6,694 nt of DNA from JAYWDA01 sp043779185 (lineage in GTDB: Bacteria; Bdellovibrionota; Bdellovibrionia; Bdellovibrionales; Bdellovibrionaceae). Positions 1 to 6,216 of this stretch are shown here, piece by piece (the first letter of the stretch is position 1; each line of letters begins with the position of its first letter). A model generated the notes under the pieces. That model did not search any database and was not told the DNA's origin. It saw only the letters and a program-made list of their open reading frames with translations. A program made the translations under genes and the position numbers. The stretch is from contig JAYWEQ010000098.1 in the NCBI GenBank assembly GCA_043779185.1, positions 1 to 6,694 of the forward strand. Reading direction: 5' to 3'.

Positions 1-609
1 GCTGGCGAACTTGGTTTTAACGACACCACTGATCCCGAGACTTTAAAACCTTTGAACCGGTATGGTGAATCAAAAGTACAGATGGATCGCTGGGCGCTAA
101 AACAAAAACGCACACCGCCGAATTGGTATGGTTTGAAGTTTTTTAATGTTTTTGGTCCGCAAGAATATTCTAAAGCATCGATGGCCAGTGTCGCGTTTAA
201 AGCTTTTCAACAAATTAAATCTGAATCCGAATTAGGGCTTTTTAAATCCCACAATCCAAAATATAAAGATGGCGAACAGCTGCGAGATTTTGTTTACGTC
301 AAAGATGTGACTTCTTGGATCTGTGAATTGATGGATAAAAAGCCAGAAAATGGAATTTATAATATGGGCTTTGGCCAAGCCCGCACATGGCTTGATTTAG
401 CCGGATCAGTTTTTCGCGCCCTTGACCAGCCGATAAAAATTCGCTGGCTAGATGTGCCCGCCAATATTCGAGACCAATATCAGTATTACACGCAAGCGCG
501 AATGGAAAAATGGTTGGCACAAGGCCTCAGTCAACCCAAGTGGAGCTTAGAAAAAGCCATTGATGATTATATAAAGAATTATCTGACTCAGGAAGACCCC
601 TTTCTTTAA
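1..609 (+). CDS. hldD: ADP-L-glycero-D-manno-heptose 6-epimerase, C-terminal part (5' end outside window)
   Basis: The enzyme epimerises ADP-D-glycero-D-manno-heptose to the L-glycero form, the heptose donor for LPS inner core, in the cytoplasm. The reading frame is open to the left edge, so the TTG at 52 is not the start; 202 residues are present. Counting from base 1, the extended-SDR motif YGESK has Tyr21 and Lys25, and Lys58 in QEYSKASM matches the second catalytic lysine of E. coli HldD (Tyr140/Lys178 there, a spacing of 38 against 37 here). NVFGP (49-53), SMASVAF, RDFVYVKDV and YNMGFGQART also follow the family. About 120 N-terminal residues with the GxxGxxG NADP-binding loop lie outside the window. 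The next gene starts 16 bases downstream, so co-transcription is likely. The family call is firm; other NDP-sugar epimerases lack the Lys58 block. Confidence 0.93.
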   Translation, partial: AGELGFNDTTDPETLKPLNRYGESKVQMDRWALKQKRTPPNWYGLKFFNVFGPQEYSKASMASVAFKAFQQIKSESELGLFKSHNPKYKDGEQLRDFVYVKDVTSWICELMDKKPENGIYNMGFGQARTWLDLAGSVFRALDQPIKIRWLDVPANIRDQYQYYTQARMEKWLAQGLSQPKWSLEKAIDDYIKNYLTQEDPFL

Positions 610-625
610 AGGATTTTTAGACGAG

Positions 626-2428
626 ATGGAAATGCTGCCCAGCCATTTAAAAAAATATGTCGTCGAACAAAACTACGAAAAATATTCGCCGGTCGATCAA
701 GCTGTTTGGCGTTTTATTTTACGCCAGCTAAAATCTTTTTTAACTAAAAATGCCCACGAATGTTATTTAGAAGGTTTGCAAAAGACGGGCATTGAAATCG
801 AACGAATTCCAAGAATCACTGAAGTCAGTGACAAGCTTTCGCACTTTGGCTGGCGAGCGATTCCTGTCAGTGGATTTATTCCGCCGGCTGCTTTTATGGA
901 ATTGCAATCTTTGGGGGTTTTGCCCGTTGCTTCCGAAATCAGATCTTTAGATCACCTGCTTTACACGCCGGCCCCGGATATCGTGCATGAGGCCGCAGGC
1001 CACGCACCGATTTTAATTAATTTGGAATTTGCTACTTACTTAAAAAAATATGCCCAAGTCGCTAAAAAATCGATTATGAGCAGCCAAGATTTGGAATTGT
1101 ACGAAGCCATTCGCCTGTTATCGGACCTTAAAGAGCATCCCGATTCAACAGCCAATGAGATTGCCGCTGCTGAAGAAAAATTAGCTGCCGTTTCAAAAAG
1201 TATCACTCATATTTCTGAGGCCTCAGAGCTTTCGCGAATGAATTGGTGGACGGCGGAGTATGGCCTGATTGGATCGCTTGAAAATCCAAAACTTTTTGGT
1301 GCGGGGCTGTTATCTTCTGTGGGTGAATCAAAGTGGTGTTTAAGTCAAAAAGTAAAAAAAATTCCACTGACCGTCGATTGCGTGAAACAAGGCTATGATA
1401 TCACAGAACCACAACCGCAACTTTTTGTGACACCCAGTTTTCAACACCTCTCGGAAGTTCTTCAGGATTTTGCAAAACAAATGGCCTTCAACGTGGGTGG
1501 CCTTAAGGGTTTGCAGAAGGCCCTCGATGCGAAATCTGTCAATACCGCTGAACTTGATTCGGGGCTGCAACTTTCAGGAATTGTCAGTGAAGCCATCACC
1601 GAAAACAACGGCACTTTATCTTATCTGCGCTTAGCGGGGCCCAGTCAGCTTTCTTTTCAAGATCAAGAATTGTCAGGTCATCATAAATCTTATCACAGTC
1701 ATGGCTTTGGAACGCCGATTGGTTTTTTAAAGGCATTTCCAAAAATTTCGCCTTGTGATTTAAGTGATCAACAGTGGGCGACCTTAGGATTTATCTTTGA
1801 TGGGGAATTGGGCGATGGGCCTGGGATCCAAAAATCAAAGTCTTCAGACATTGTTTTTCTTGAATATCAAAGTGGCGTCGTTCTGACAGCTGTTCCAAAA
1901 AGTCGATGGGTTCAAAATGGAAAAACCTTATTAGTGACCTTGAACGATGCGCGTGTCGAGCTTGATGGCCGCGTTCTTTACGAACCGTCCTGGGGACCCT
2001 TTGACATGGCCTTAGGAGCAAACGTGGTTTCTGTTTTTGGGGGCGCCGCTGATCGTGAAAAATATGGCGATTCCGATGATTTTAAGGTCGCCCGTGTTTC
2101 TTTGCCCAAGTGGGATGCCAAAGAGTTGGATCGCCATTCCGTTTACCAAAGGCTCCGTGATTTACGGGAAAAAAATACGCCAGCCAATGAACTTGTGCTG
2201 GGTCTAAAGAGCGTGTTCACAAAGCAGCAAAAATATTTTCCAGACGATTGGCTGCTGGTATTAGAAATTCTAGAAATTTTGCTAAATAAAAAACTTGATA
2301 TGAATTTTCAAAATGTGCTGACCTCCGAAATTAAAAAACTGGCTGTTAAATTTCCTGAAAAGAAAGATATCATCATCGATGGCTTGAATTTGGCGGCTCA
2401 AGAGGCCTTAGAAAAAGTTGGCCCATGA
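626..2428 (+). CDS. phhA: Aromatic amino acid hydroxylase (phenylalanine 4-monooxygenase type), long form with extra C-terminal region
   Basis: Predicted non-haem iron, tetrahydropterin-dependent monooxygenase, most likely converting phenylalanine to tyrosine. TPAPDIVHEAAGH (residues 114-126) supplies the iron ligands His121 and His126, and NWWTAEYGL supplies Glu211, matching His285/His290/Glu330 of human PAH. FVTPSFQHL (267-275) resembles the end of the catalytic core. There is no N-terminal ACT domain. Two features are unusual against the roughly 260-300 residue proteobacterial PhhA: an insertion of about 45 mostly helical residues between the His pair and the Glu, and about 310 residues after the core. 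That tail has a probably beta-rich part with GHHKSYHSHGFG (351-362) and a helical end. From memory, hydroxylases of 580-600 residues occur in Bacillus and Bacteroidetes, so this is a known long form, not a fresh fusion. Start: ATG 626, with AAAGGA at 608-613 a little far upstream; ATG 632 is a weaker alternative. Substrate (Phe versus Trp or Tyr) is inferred from nearby hmgA. Confidence 0.88.
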   Translation: MEMLPSHLKKYVVEQNYEKYSPVDQAVWRFILRQLKSFLTKNAHECYLEGLQKTGIEIERIPRITEVSDKLSHFGWRAIPVSGFIPPAAFMELQSLGVLPVASEIRSLDHLLYTPAPDIVHEAAGHAPILINLEFATYLKKYAQVAKKSIMSSQDLELYEAIRLLSDLKEHPDSTANEIAAAEEKLAAVSKSITHISEASELSRMNWWTAEYGLIGSLENPKLFGAGLLSSVGESKWCLSQKVKKIPLTVDCVKQGYDITEPQPQLFVTPSFQHLSEVLQDFAKQMAFNVGGLKGLQKALDAKSVNTAELDSGLQLSGIVSEAITENNGTLSYLRLAGPSQLSFQDQELSGHHKSYHSHGFGTPIGFLKAFPKISPCDLSDQQWATLGFIFDGELGDGPGIQKSKSSDIVFLEYQSGVVLTAVPKSRWVQNGKTLLVTLNDARVELDGRVLYEPSWGPFDMALGANVVSVFGGAADREKYGDSDDFKVARVSLPKWDAKELDRHSVYQRLRDLREKNTPANELVLGLKSVFTKQQKYFPDDWLLVLEILEILLNKKLDMNFQNVLTSEIKKLAVKFPEKKDIIIDGLNLAAQEALEKVGP

Positions 2429-3249
2429 CAAAAAAGCCTTTTGATCTGCGAGTCGTTTTAGTTCGTACGATTTATGAGCGAAATATCGGTGCGACCTCGA
2501 GGGCCATGGCCAATATGGGATTTCAAAAATTAATTCTGATTGACCCAAAGTGCTCGATCACCTTGGAGGGCCATCAAGCCGCTGCCAACGGTCAACTGGG
2601 TTTGCAAAATCGCGTTACTTACTCTGACTGGAAAGAGTTTTATGCCAATGAGCCCAACAGCCTGCGTATTTCTTTGACGGCGCGGGATGGCCGCGGCCGA
2701 GTGGCAAGGGACTTGGATGAGACCTTATCTGATCTCCACCAGACATCGCCTTTTTTTCAGAATTCTTTAGATTTAGTAGATGAAGATCTTGCGTCCGACC
2801 AACCTGTTGTTGTTCATCTAATTTTTGGACCTGAAGACTGGGGCTTAAGTTCTGAAGATATCGAGCTGACAAATTTTTGCTGTGCAATTCCGACTTATGG
2901 AGACAATACCAGTTTGAATCTGGCACAAGCTGTTTTGCTGTCCCTGTTTATTGTCCGCCAAACATGGGGAGGAGAAAAAACCAAACTGGAAGGCCAGCAA
3001 CCCGTACGAAATAAATCAATGGACGCCAAAGCGTTTCCGACCGTTTTCCCAGAGGAAACTTTAAAACTTTGGTTGCAAGAAATGGGCTTTGATCTGACGG
3101 CCCGAAAAATGAACGCCTACAAAGTTTTAAAGCGCATGCTTTTACAAAACACACCGACACCCAAAGAATACATGATGCTTGAAACTGTCTTGCAGCAAAG
3201 CCTACGAAAACTTTCTGAATACAACCAACTGCGCAAAGAAAAATCTTAA
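2425..3249 (+). CDS. trmJ: TrmJ-like tRNA (Cm32/Um32) 2'-O-methyltransferase, SPOUT/TrmH family
   Basis: Predicted SAM-dependent trefoil-knot methyltransferase acting on ribose 2'-OH of tRNA, by analogy with TrmJ at position 32 of the anticodon loop. The three SpoU motifs are present in order: NIGATSRAM with Asn20 and Arg26; IFGPEDWGLSSED at 133-145; and IPTYGDNTSLNLAQAV at 155-170 with Asn165. The ED(x)GLS plus IPT...SLNLA pattern fits TrmJ better than TrmH, TrmL or RlmB. Length is 274 residues against 246 for E. coli TrmJ; the extra is an insert around 105-128 and a longer helical, basic C-terminal tail (about 205-274). The start ATG overlaps the stop of the hydroxylase gene as ATGA and no strong Shine-Dalgarno precedes it, so translational coupling is likely. 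It is the last gene of this operon; the ATPase converges from the other side. The exact tRNA target cannot be read from sequence. Confidence 0.85.
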   Translation: MTKKPFDLRVVLVRTIYERNIGATSRAMANMGFQKLILIDPKCSITLEGHQAAANGQLGLQNRVTYSDWKEFYANEPNSLRISLTARDGRGRVARDLDETLSDLHQTSPFFQNSLDLVDEDLASDQPVVVHLIFGPEDWGLSSEDIELTNFCCAIPTYGDNTSLNLAQAVLLSLFIVRQTWGGEKTKLEGQQPVRNKSMDAKAFPTVFPEETLKLWLQEMGFDLTARKMNAYKVLKRMLLQNTPTPKEYMMLETVLQQSLRKLSEYNQLRKEKS

Positions 3250-3276
3250 GGCAGCCTTTGGATCATTTTCATGTGC

Positions 3277-4434
3277 TTATTCCAGGCCCAGGACTTTAAA
3301 TGCTTTTTCCCAAGAAATTACATCGATATGATCCCACTTTTGGCTTTGCTCCAATCGGCAGACGCAATAAAATTTTGCTTTTGGAAAATCTTTTTTTAAA
3401 GACGTTAAGTTTTTTAGGTGCTTTGCCGTTGGCTGATTTGTTGACTTTATTTCCACCAAACATTCATCTCCGTTTGGTTTTTGAATAATTAAATCAATTT
3501 CAACATCATCCTTTGTTCTTAAATAGGAAAACTTGTAGCCTTTTTTTAGGTATTGATTTCGCGCAAAACATTCGGCTATGAACCAAGATTCGAAAGCATT
3601 CCCATAATCGGAAGTTCTTTCCATCAGGGGAACACTGAGCTTGCCTTCAAGGGCCCGCTTGATCCCACAATCAATAAAGTAAAACTTTGGACTCTGTTTT
3701 TGTACTTTACGAATAGATCGACCAAAGGGGAGCAGAAAAAAACCCAATAATGTTTCTTCTAAAATTTGAAAATAGGTTTCGATAGTTTTATAGGAAACAC
3801 CTGTATCCGCAGCGATGTTTGAATAGTTAATAAGCTCACCGTTCATTTGCGCGGCAATAGGCAAGAATAGTCTAAAGGGGTCAATATTTCGTACCAGCTG
3901 CTCAATCTGAATTTCTTCTTTAAGATAAGTATGAACATAGGATTCAAGAAACAAGGCTTTGTCCGAATTTTTTTTAAGGCTATAAATTTTTGGCATTGAT
4001 CCCCAGGTTAAAACCTGATCCAGCTTAAAAGACTTTTTTAATTCAGATTGTATGAACGGATATAGATTGTAATTAAAAGCCCGCCCGGCAAGCATATTCG
4101 CCGCTCCTCGTTTAAGCTTTCTGGAGCTAGATCCAGTCAGAGCAAATTTTATTTTTTTTTCTTCGATCAGAAAATGAACAAGGTTTAGCAACTTGGGAAT
4201 TTTTTGAATTTCATCTATAACAATCCATGACCCAGGCCTTAATGCCGCGGCTTCTTTTTCCAAAAGATCAGGGTTTAGACGATAACGATCTTCGACTTGG
4301 GGTTTGAGTAAATCAATAAAGATGGACTTTTTTAGAAACGGCAAAGACCTGATCAAAGTCGATTTTCCAGATCCACGAGGGCCAAATAAAAAAAAACTGC
4401 TAGAGGATGACGGCTTAAGTAGTCTTTTTATCAT
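3277..4434 (-). CDS. AAA-type ATPase with DUF4143 / PD-(D/E)XK-like C-terminal domain
   Basis: The N-terminal AAA_14-type P-loop domain has Walker A GPRGSGKST (residues 18-26, Lys24), Walker B WIVIDE (70-75, Asp74/Glu75) and sensor-like ALTGSS (98-103). A middle segment (about 190-245) looks like a winged-helix region. The DUF4143 C-terminal part carries ESW (Glu282), EIDLI (Asp314) and VEIKST (Glu328, Lys330), the spacing of a PD-(D/E)XK nuclease-like fold, so the putative catalytic residues look intact. Members are common in bacteria and archaea and often solitary; their cellular role is not established, so none is assigned. The length of 385 residues is normal. ATG 4434 is the only usable start: an in-frame TAA lies a few codons upstream and no internal start precedes Walker A. 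No well-spaced Shine-Dalgarno is seen. By eye it is more A+T-rich than its neighbours and carries several 8-9 base A/T runs, compatible with horizontal gain. Confidence 0.9.
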   Translation of the reverse strand: MIKRLLKPSSSSSFFLFGPRGSGKSTLIRSLPFLKKSIFIDLLKPQVEDRYRLNPDLLEKEAAALRPGSWIVIDEIQKIPKLLNLVHFLIEEKKIKFALTGSSSRKLKRGAANMLAGRAFNYNLYPFIQSELKKSFKLDQVLTWGSMPKIYSLKKNSDKALFLESYVHTYLKEEIQIEQLVRNIDPFRLFLPIAAQMNGELINYSNIAADTGVSYKTIETYFQILEETLLGFFLLPFGRSIRKVQKQSPKFYFIDCGIKRALEGKLSVPLMERTSDYGNAFESWFIAECFARNQYLKKGYKFSYLRTKDDVEIDLIIQKPNGDECLVEIKSTNQPTAKHLKNLTSLKKDFPKAKFYCVCRLEQSQKWDHIDVISWEKAFKVLGLE

Positions 4435-4465
4435 ACTTCTAATTTTAACGCTGTTTTAGAAGTAT
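4433..4465. promoter_or_regulatory. Perfect 10+10 bp inverted repeat, operator-like, at the ATPase start
   Basis: ATACTTCTAA (4433-4442) is the exact reverse complement of TTAGAAGTAT (4456-4465), with a 13-base centre that itself contains AAC/GTT (4447-4449 and 4453-4455). The repeat reaches from the -10-like box of the ATPase promoter to the first bases of its start codon and would cover the predicted transcription start. That is a normal place for a repressor site; half-site centres are about 23 bp apart, near two helical turns. Alternatively, a longer transcript from upstream could fold here and hide the start codon. The repeat is seen directly; its function is inferred. Confidence 0.6.
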
Positions 4466-4469
4466 TGTA
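4464..4469 (-). promoter_or_regulatory. Candidate -10 box for the ATPase gene
   Basis: The minus strand reads TACAAT here, one base from TATAAT, 29 bases upstream of the ATPase ATG. It follows directly after the T tract of the preceding terminator, which fits a new transcription unit. No good -35 hexamer is found at 16-18 bp (the best are CTGCAA and CCTGCA), so an activator or a weak promoter is possible. The predicted start of transcription near 4457 gives a short leader of about 23 bases. Confidence 0.4.
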
Positions 4470-4472
4470 CAC

Positions 4473-4493
4473 AAAAACCCGCTTTTTGCAGGT
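4473..4493 (-). terminator. Rho-independent terminator of the 144-residue gene
   Basis: On the minus strand ACCTGC, loop AAAAA, GCGGGT forms a 6-bp stem with one G-U wobble, followed at once by a run of T residues. It lies 25 bases after the stop codon of the small coiled-coil gene and just before the ATPase promoter, so it separates the two genes. The stem is short, so termination may be partial. Confidence 0.6.
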
Positions 4494-4518
4494 CTTAATC
4501 TACAGGTTCGATTTTACA

Positions 4519-4953
4519 TTAAGCAGGTTGGCTGTTTTTGCGGACTTCTTCTTCGGTGTGGTGGATTATTTTTAGGCGCTCATCAATTTTTGATAATTCT
4601 TGGCTTAAGATTTGGCCTTCGTCTGACAGATTGTTGATTAGGTGGACGATCTCGTCGTCTTGTGCGCCGATCAGTCTTACGGTTTCTAATTTCACAGAAT
4701 TAAGTTCGATTTCTTTATTTAAAGACTCTATTTTTTGATTCACTAGGCGGCGATTTTTGCTGAGCGCTTTGGTGATATCGCGGATTTGTTCCAACGTTAA
4801 CACCTGGATTTTACCGGTCTTAAAGGGGTCTTCAGAGTCACTTTCAATGAAATCCCCGGACAGGCTATTCCAAAATAATGACCATTCGTTTTTCAGATTA
4901 TTTACTAATGAGCTGGGGGAATTGCTTCCCGATCTACTGCCTTCGTCGTTCAT
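4519..4953 (-). CDS. Hypothetical coiled-coil protein, 144 residues
   Basis: I do not recognise this family. The N-terminus (residues 1-20) is rich in Ser, Gly and Asn and probably disordered. Residues 21-48 include an aromatic, acidic patch (EWSLFWNSL, then SDSEDPF). Residues 50-139 are strongly helical and charged with heptad-like Leu/Ile spacing (IESLNKEIEL, VKLETVRLI, LSQELSKIDERLKII), suggesting two or three helices able to form a coiled coil. There is no signal peptide, membrane segment, cysteine or catalytic motif, so it is probably cytosolic and structural or a partner protein. The start at ATG 4953 has no Shine-Dalgarno. It is flanked by a terminator downstream and a 162-base intergenic region upstream, so it is probably transcribed alone. 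The coding nature is supported by an uninterrupted frame and protein-like composition; a 109-residue frame on the other strand (4757-5086) looks like its shadow. Confidence 0.7.
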   Translation of the reverse strand: MNDEGSRSGSNSPSSLVNNLKNEWSLFWNSLSGDFIESDSEDPFKTGKIQVLTLEQIRDITKALSKNRRLVNQKIESLNKEIELNSVKLETVRLIGAQDDEIVHLINNLSDEGQILSQELSKIDERLKIIHHTEEEVRKNSQPA

Positions 4954-4959
4954 TTTATC

Positions 4960-4965
4960 ACTATA
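4960..4965 (-). promoter_or_regulatory. Weak candidate -10 box for the coiled-coil gene
   Basis: The minus strand reads TATAGT, with only six bases between it and the ATG at 4953. If used, transcription would start at or next to the start codon, giving a leaderless mRNA, which agrees with the missing Shine-Dalgarno. No -35 match is seen at the usual spacing. This is low confidence in such A+T-rich sequence. Confidence 0.2.
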
Positions 4966-5001
4966 TCAAAAACTAAAACCTGCTTCTAGTGCTCTTGAAA
5001 A

Positions 5002-5103
5002 ATGCCTTATAGTGCGCCGAATCAAAGGACTTATCTCAAGCACACCGCCAAACCAGATGCGGTTGTGTATAAAATTTATATGGTGAGTAAAGCCTTTACT
5101 TAG
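5002..5103 (+). CDS. Possible 33-residue small ORF in the intergenic region
   Basis: ATG 5002 opens a frame that ends at TAG 5101-5103 between the divergently unrelated minus-strand genes. The product starts MPYSAPNQRTYLK and is basic, hydrophilic at the N-terminus and mildly hydrophobic near the end (VVYKIYMV). It is the only plus-strand candidate here. No Shine-Dalgarno precedes the ATG and no clear plus-strand promoter is seen. Its 3' half overlaps a set of palindromes, so the open frame could be chance. It has no recognisable family. Confidence 0.15.
   Translation: MPYSAPNQRTYLKHTAKPDAVVYKIYMVSKAFT
5041..5100. repeat. Cluster of three inverted repeats between ribD and the coiled-coil gene
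   Basis: This 162-base intergenic region (4954-5115) holds three palindromes in a row. CACACCGC (5041-5048) pairs with GCGGTTGTG (5059-5067) with one bulged base. TATAAA, A, TTTATA lies at 5068-5080. AGTAAAG, C, CTTTACT lies at 5086-5100. On the minus strand the last sits 15 bases after the ribD stop, where a terminator is expected, but no T tract follows any of the three. They may be a Rho-type 3' end structure for the hmgA-ribD transcript or protein-binding sites for the downstream gene; function is unknown. Confidence 0.4.
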
Positions 5104-5115
5104 AAAACCCCGACT

Positions 5116-6216
5116 TTAATCAAGGAATCGAGCCGTCATCAGCAAGTCGTCCCCAATTTTTTCGCAAGCCAAATTCTTAAGCTGCCAGCGATCTTTTAAG
5201 TGTGAAATCGACAGATCCTGCGTCCAAGATAAGCCGCCTCCGGCCCCCATCAGATGGGGCGCTTGATACAAATAAAGTCGGTGCACCCAAGCGTTCTCAA
5301 TGAAAGCCGCAAAAGTTTGAGCTCCACCTTCGACGAATAAAGATCGCAAGCCATGATTCCAAAGTTCCGCCATCAAATGGTCCAGCTGAAAGCCACGCTC
5401 ATCTTTTTTGATTCTTAATATCTGCGGACTTTCTTTCATTGTTGGAGTCTGCGTTTCTTCGCTGACGCACCAAAAAATATTTTTAGGATCATGAGTCTGA
5501 GCCATACGAAGATTCGAAAAATTTTTAAGTTGTAACCCTTGCGGGTCCAAAACGACCACTTTATTTTCTTTTTTTACATCGGGATGACGAATATTCAAGG
5601 ATGGATTATCTTTTTGAATGGTCCCCGCACCGACCATGACGGCATCGTAAAACGACCTTAAGTAATGAGCATGCTGGCGGGCCTTTTCACCGGTAATCCA
5701 CTGGCTTTCACCCGACTGAAGCGCCATCTGGCCATCTAAACTGGTGGCGACTTTTACGGCGACAAAGATTTTATTTTTCCGCTGATTCATTAAAAAAACT
5801 TCGCAAAGTTCTTCAAGTTCAATTTGCAAATCAGAAAAAAGCGAGACTTCTTTGCCGGCTGATTTTAAAATTTCAGCCCCCTGCCCTGCGACCAATGGAT
5901 TTGGGTCCATCAAACCATACGTTATTTTTTTAATGGGAAGTGACGCTAAGGCTTTTGCACAAGAGGGCGTTTTTCCCTGATGAGCACAAGGCTCAAGGGT
6001 GACAATAACATGGGCGTCTTTTAATTGCTGGGCACTTAAGCCCGCCAAGGCGTTCACTTCAGCGTGGGGTCCGCCATAAATTTGATGATAACCAGAACTT
6101 AAAAAGTTTCCGGCTGAATCTAAAATAACACAACCGACAAGTGGATTTGGACTGACAAAGGGTGCGCCTTTGAGGGCCTCAGCGATGGCTAATTTCATCG
6201 CCTCAAGAACGGTCAC
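5116..6216 (-). CDS. ribD: Bifunctional riboflavin biosynthesis deaminase/reductase RibD
   Basis: It catalyses two steps of riboflavin synthesis: deamination of the diaminopyrimidinone made by GTP cyclohydrolase II, then NADPH-dependent reduction of the ribose chain. Using the TTG-start numbering (TTG 6228 as residue 1), the deaminase domain has NPLVGCV (28-34), HAEVNA (55-60; zinc ligand His55 and proton shuttle Glu57) and EPCAHQGKTPSC (79-90; zinc ligands Cys81 and Cys90). DPNPLVAGQG (108-117) closes it. The DHFR-like reductase runs from about 153, with VKVATSLDGQMA, SQWITG, VGAGTIQKDNPSL and FVEGGAQT (298-305). Length matches E. coli RibD (367). Start: GTG 6216 is preferred because it makes a GTGA overlap with the hmgA stop and has GGA seven bases upstream. 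TTG 6228 is an in-frame alternative adding four residues; the MKLA at the third candidate ATG lines up with an internal position of B. subtilis RibG. No FMN riboswitch precedes it, and no other rib gene is adjacent. Confidence 0.95.
   Translation of the reverse strand: MTVLEAMKLAIAEALKGAPFVSPNPLVGCVILDSAGNFLSSGYHQIYGGPHAEVNALAGLSAQQLKDAHVIVTLEPCAHQGKTPSCAKALASLPIKKITYGLMDPNPLVAGQGAEILKSAGKEVSLFSDLQIELEELCEVFLMNQRKNKIFVAVKVATSLDGQMALQSGESQWITGEKARQHAHYLRSFYDAVMVGAGTIQKDNPSLNIRHPDVKKENKVVVLDPQGLQLKNFSNLRMAQTHDPKNIFWCVSEETQTPTMKESPQILRIKKDERGFQLDHLMAELWNHGLRSLFVEGGAQTFAAFIENAWVHRLYLYQAPHLMGAGGGLSWTQDLSISHLKDRWQLKNLACEKIGDDLLMTARFLD

Noticed and set aside
2615..2926. 103-residue minus-strand frame inside trmJ
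   Set aside because: It lies fully opposite trmJ, which has all three SpoU motifs; the minus frame shows no recognisable feature.
3242..3262. Hairpin AAGG-CAG-CCTT after trmJ as a terminator
   Set aside because: Only a four-base stem and no adjacent T tract; too weak to call, so the 3' end of this operon is left undefined.
3277..4953. ATPase plus coiled-coil gene as a toxin-antitoxin or defence pair
   Set aside because: A terminator and a separate promoter lie between them, the small protein has no antitoxin-like DNA-binding motif, and DUF4143 ATPases are commonly solitary.
4757..5086. 109-residue plus-strand frame opposite the coiled-coil gene
   Set aside because: Most of it is antisense to the better-supported helical protein, and it has no motif, no Shine-Dalgarno and low-complexity Ser/Leu composition typical of shadow frames.
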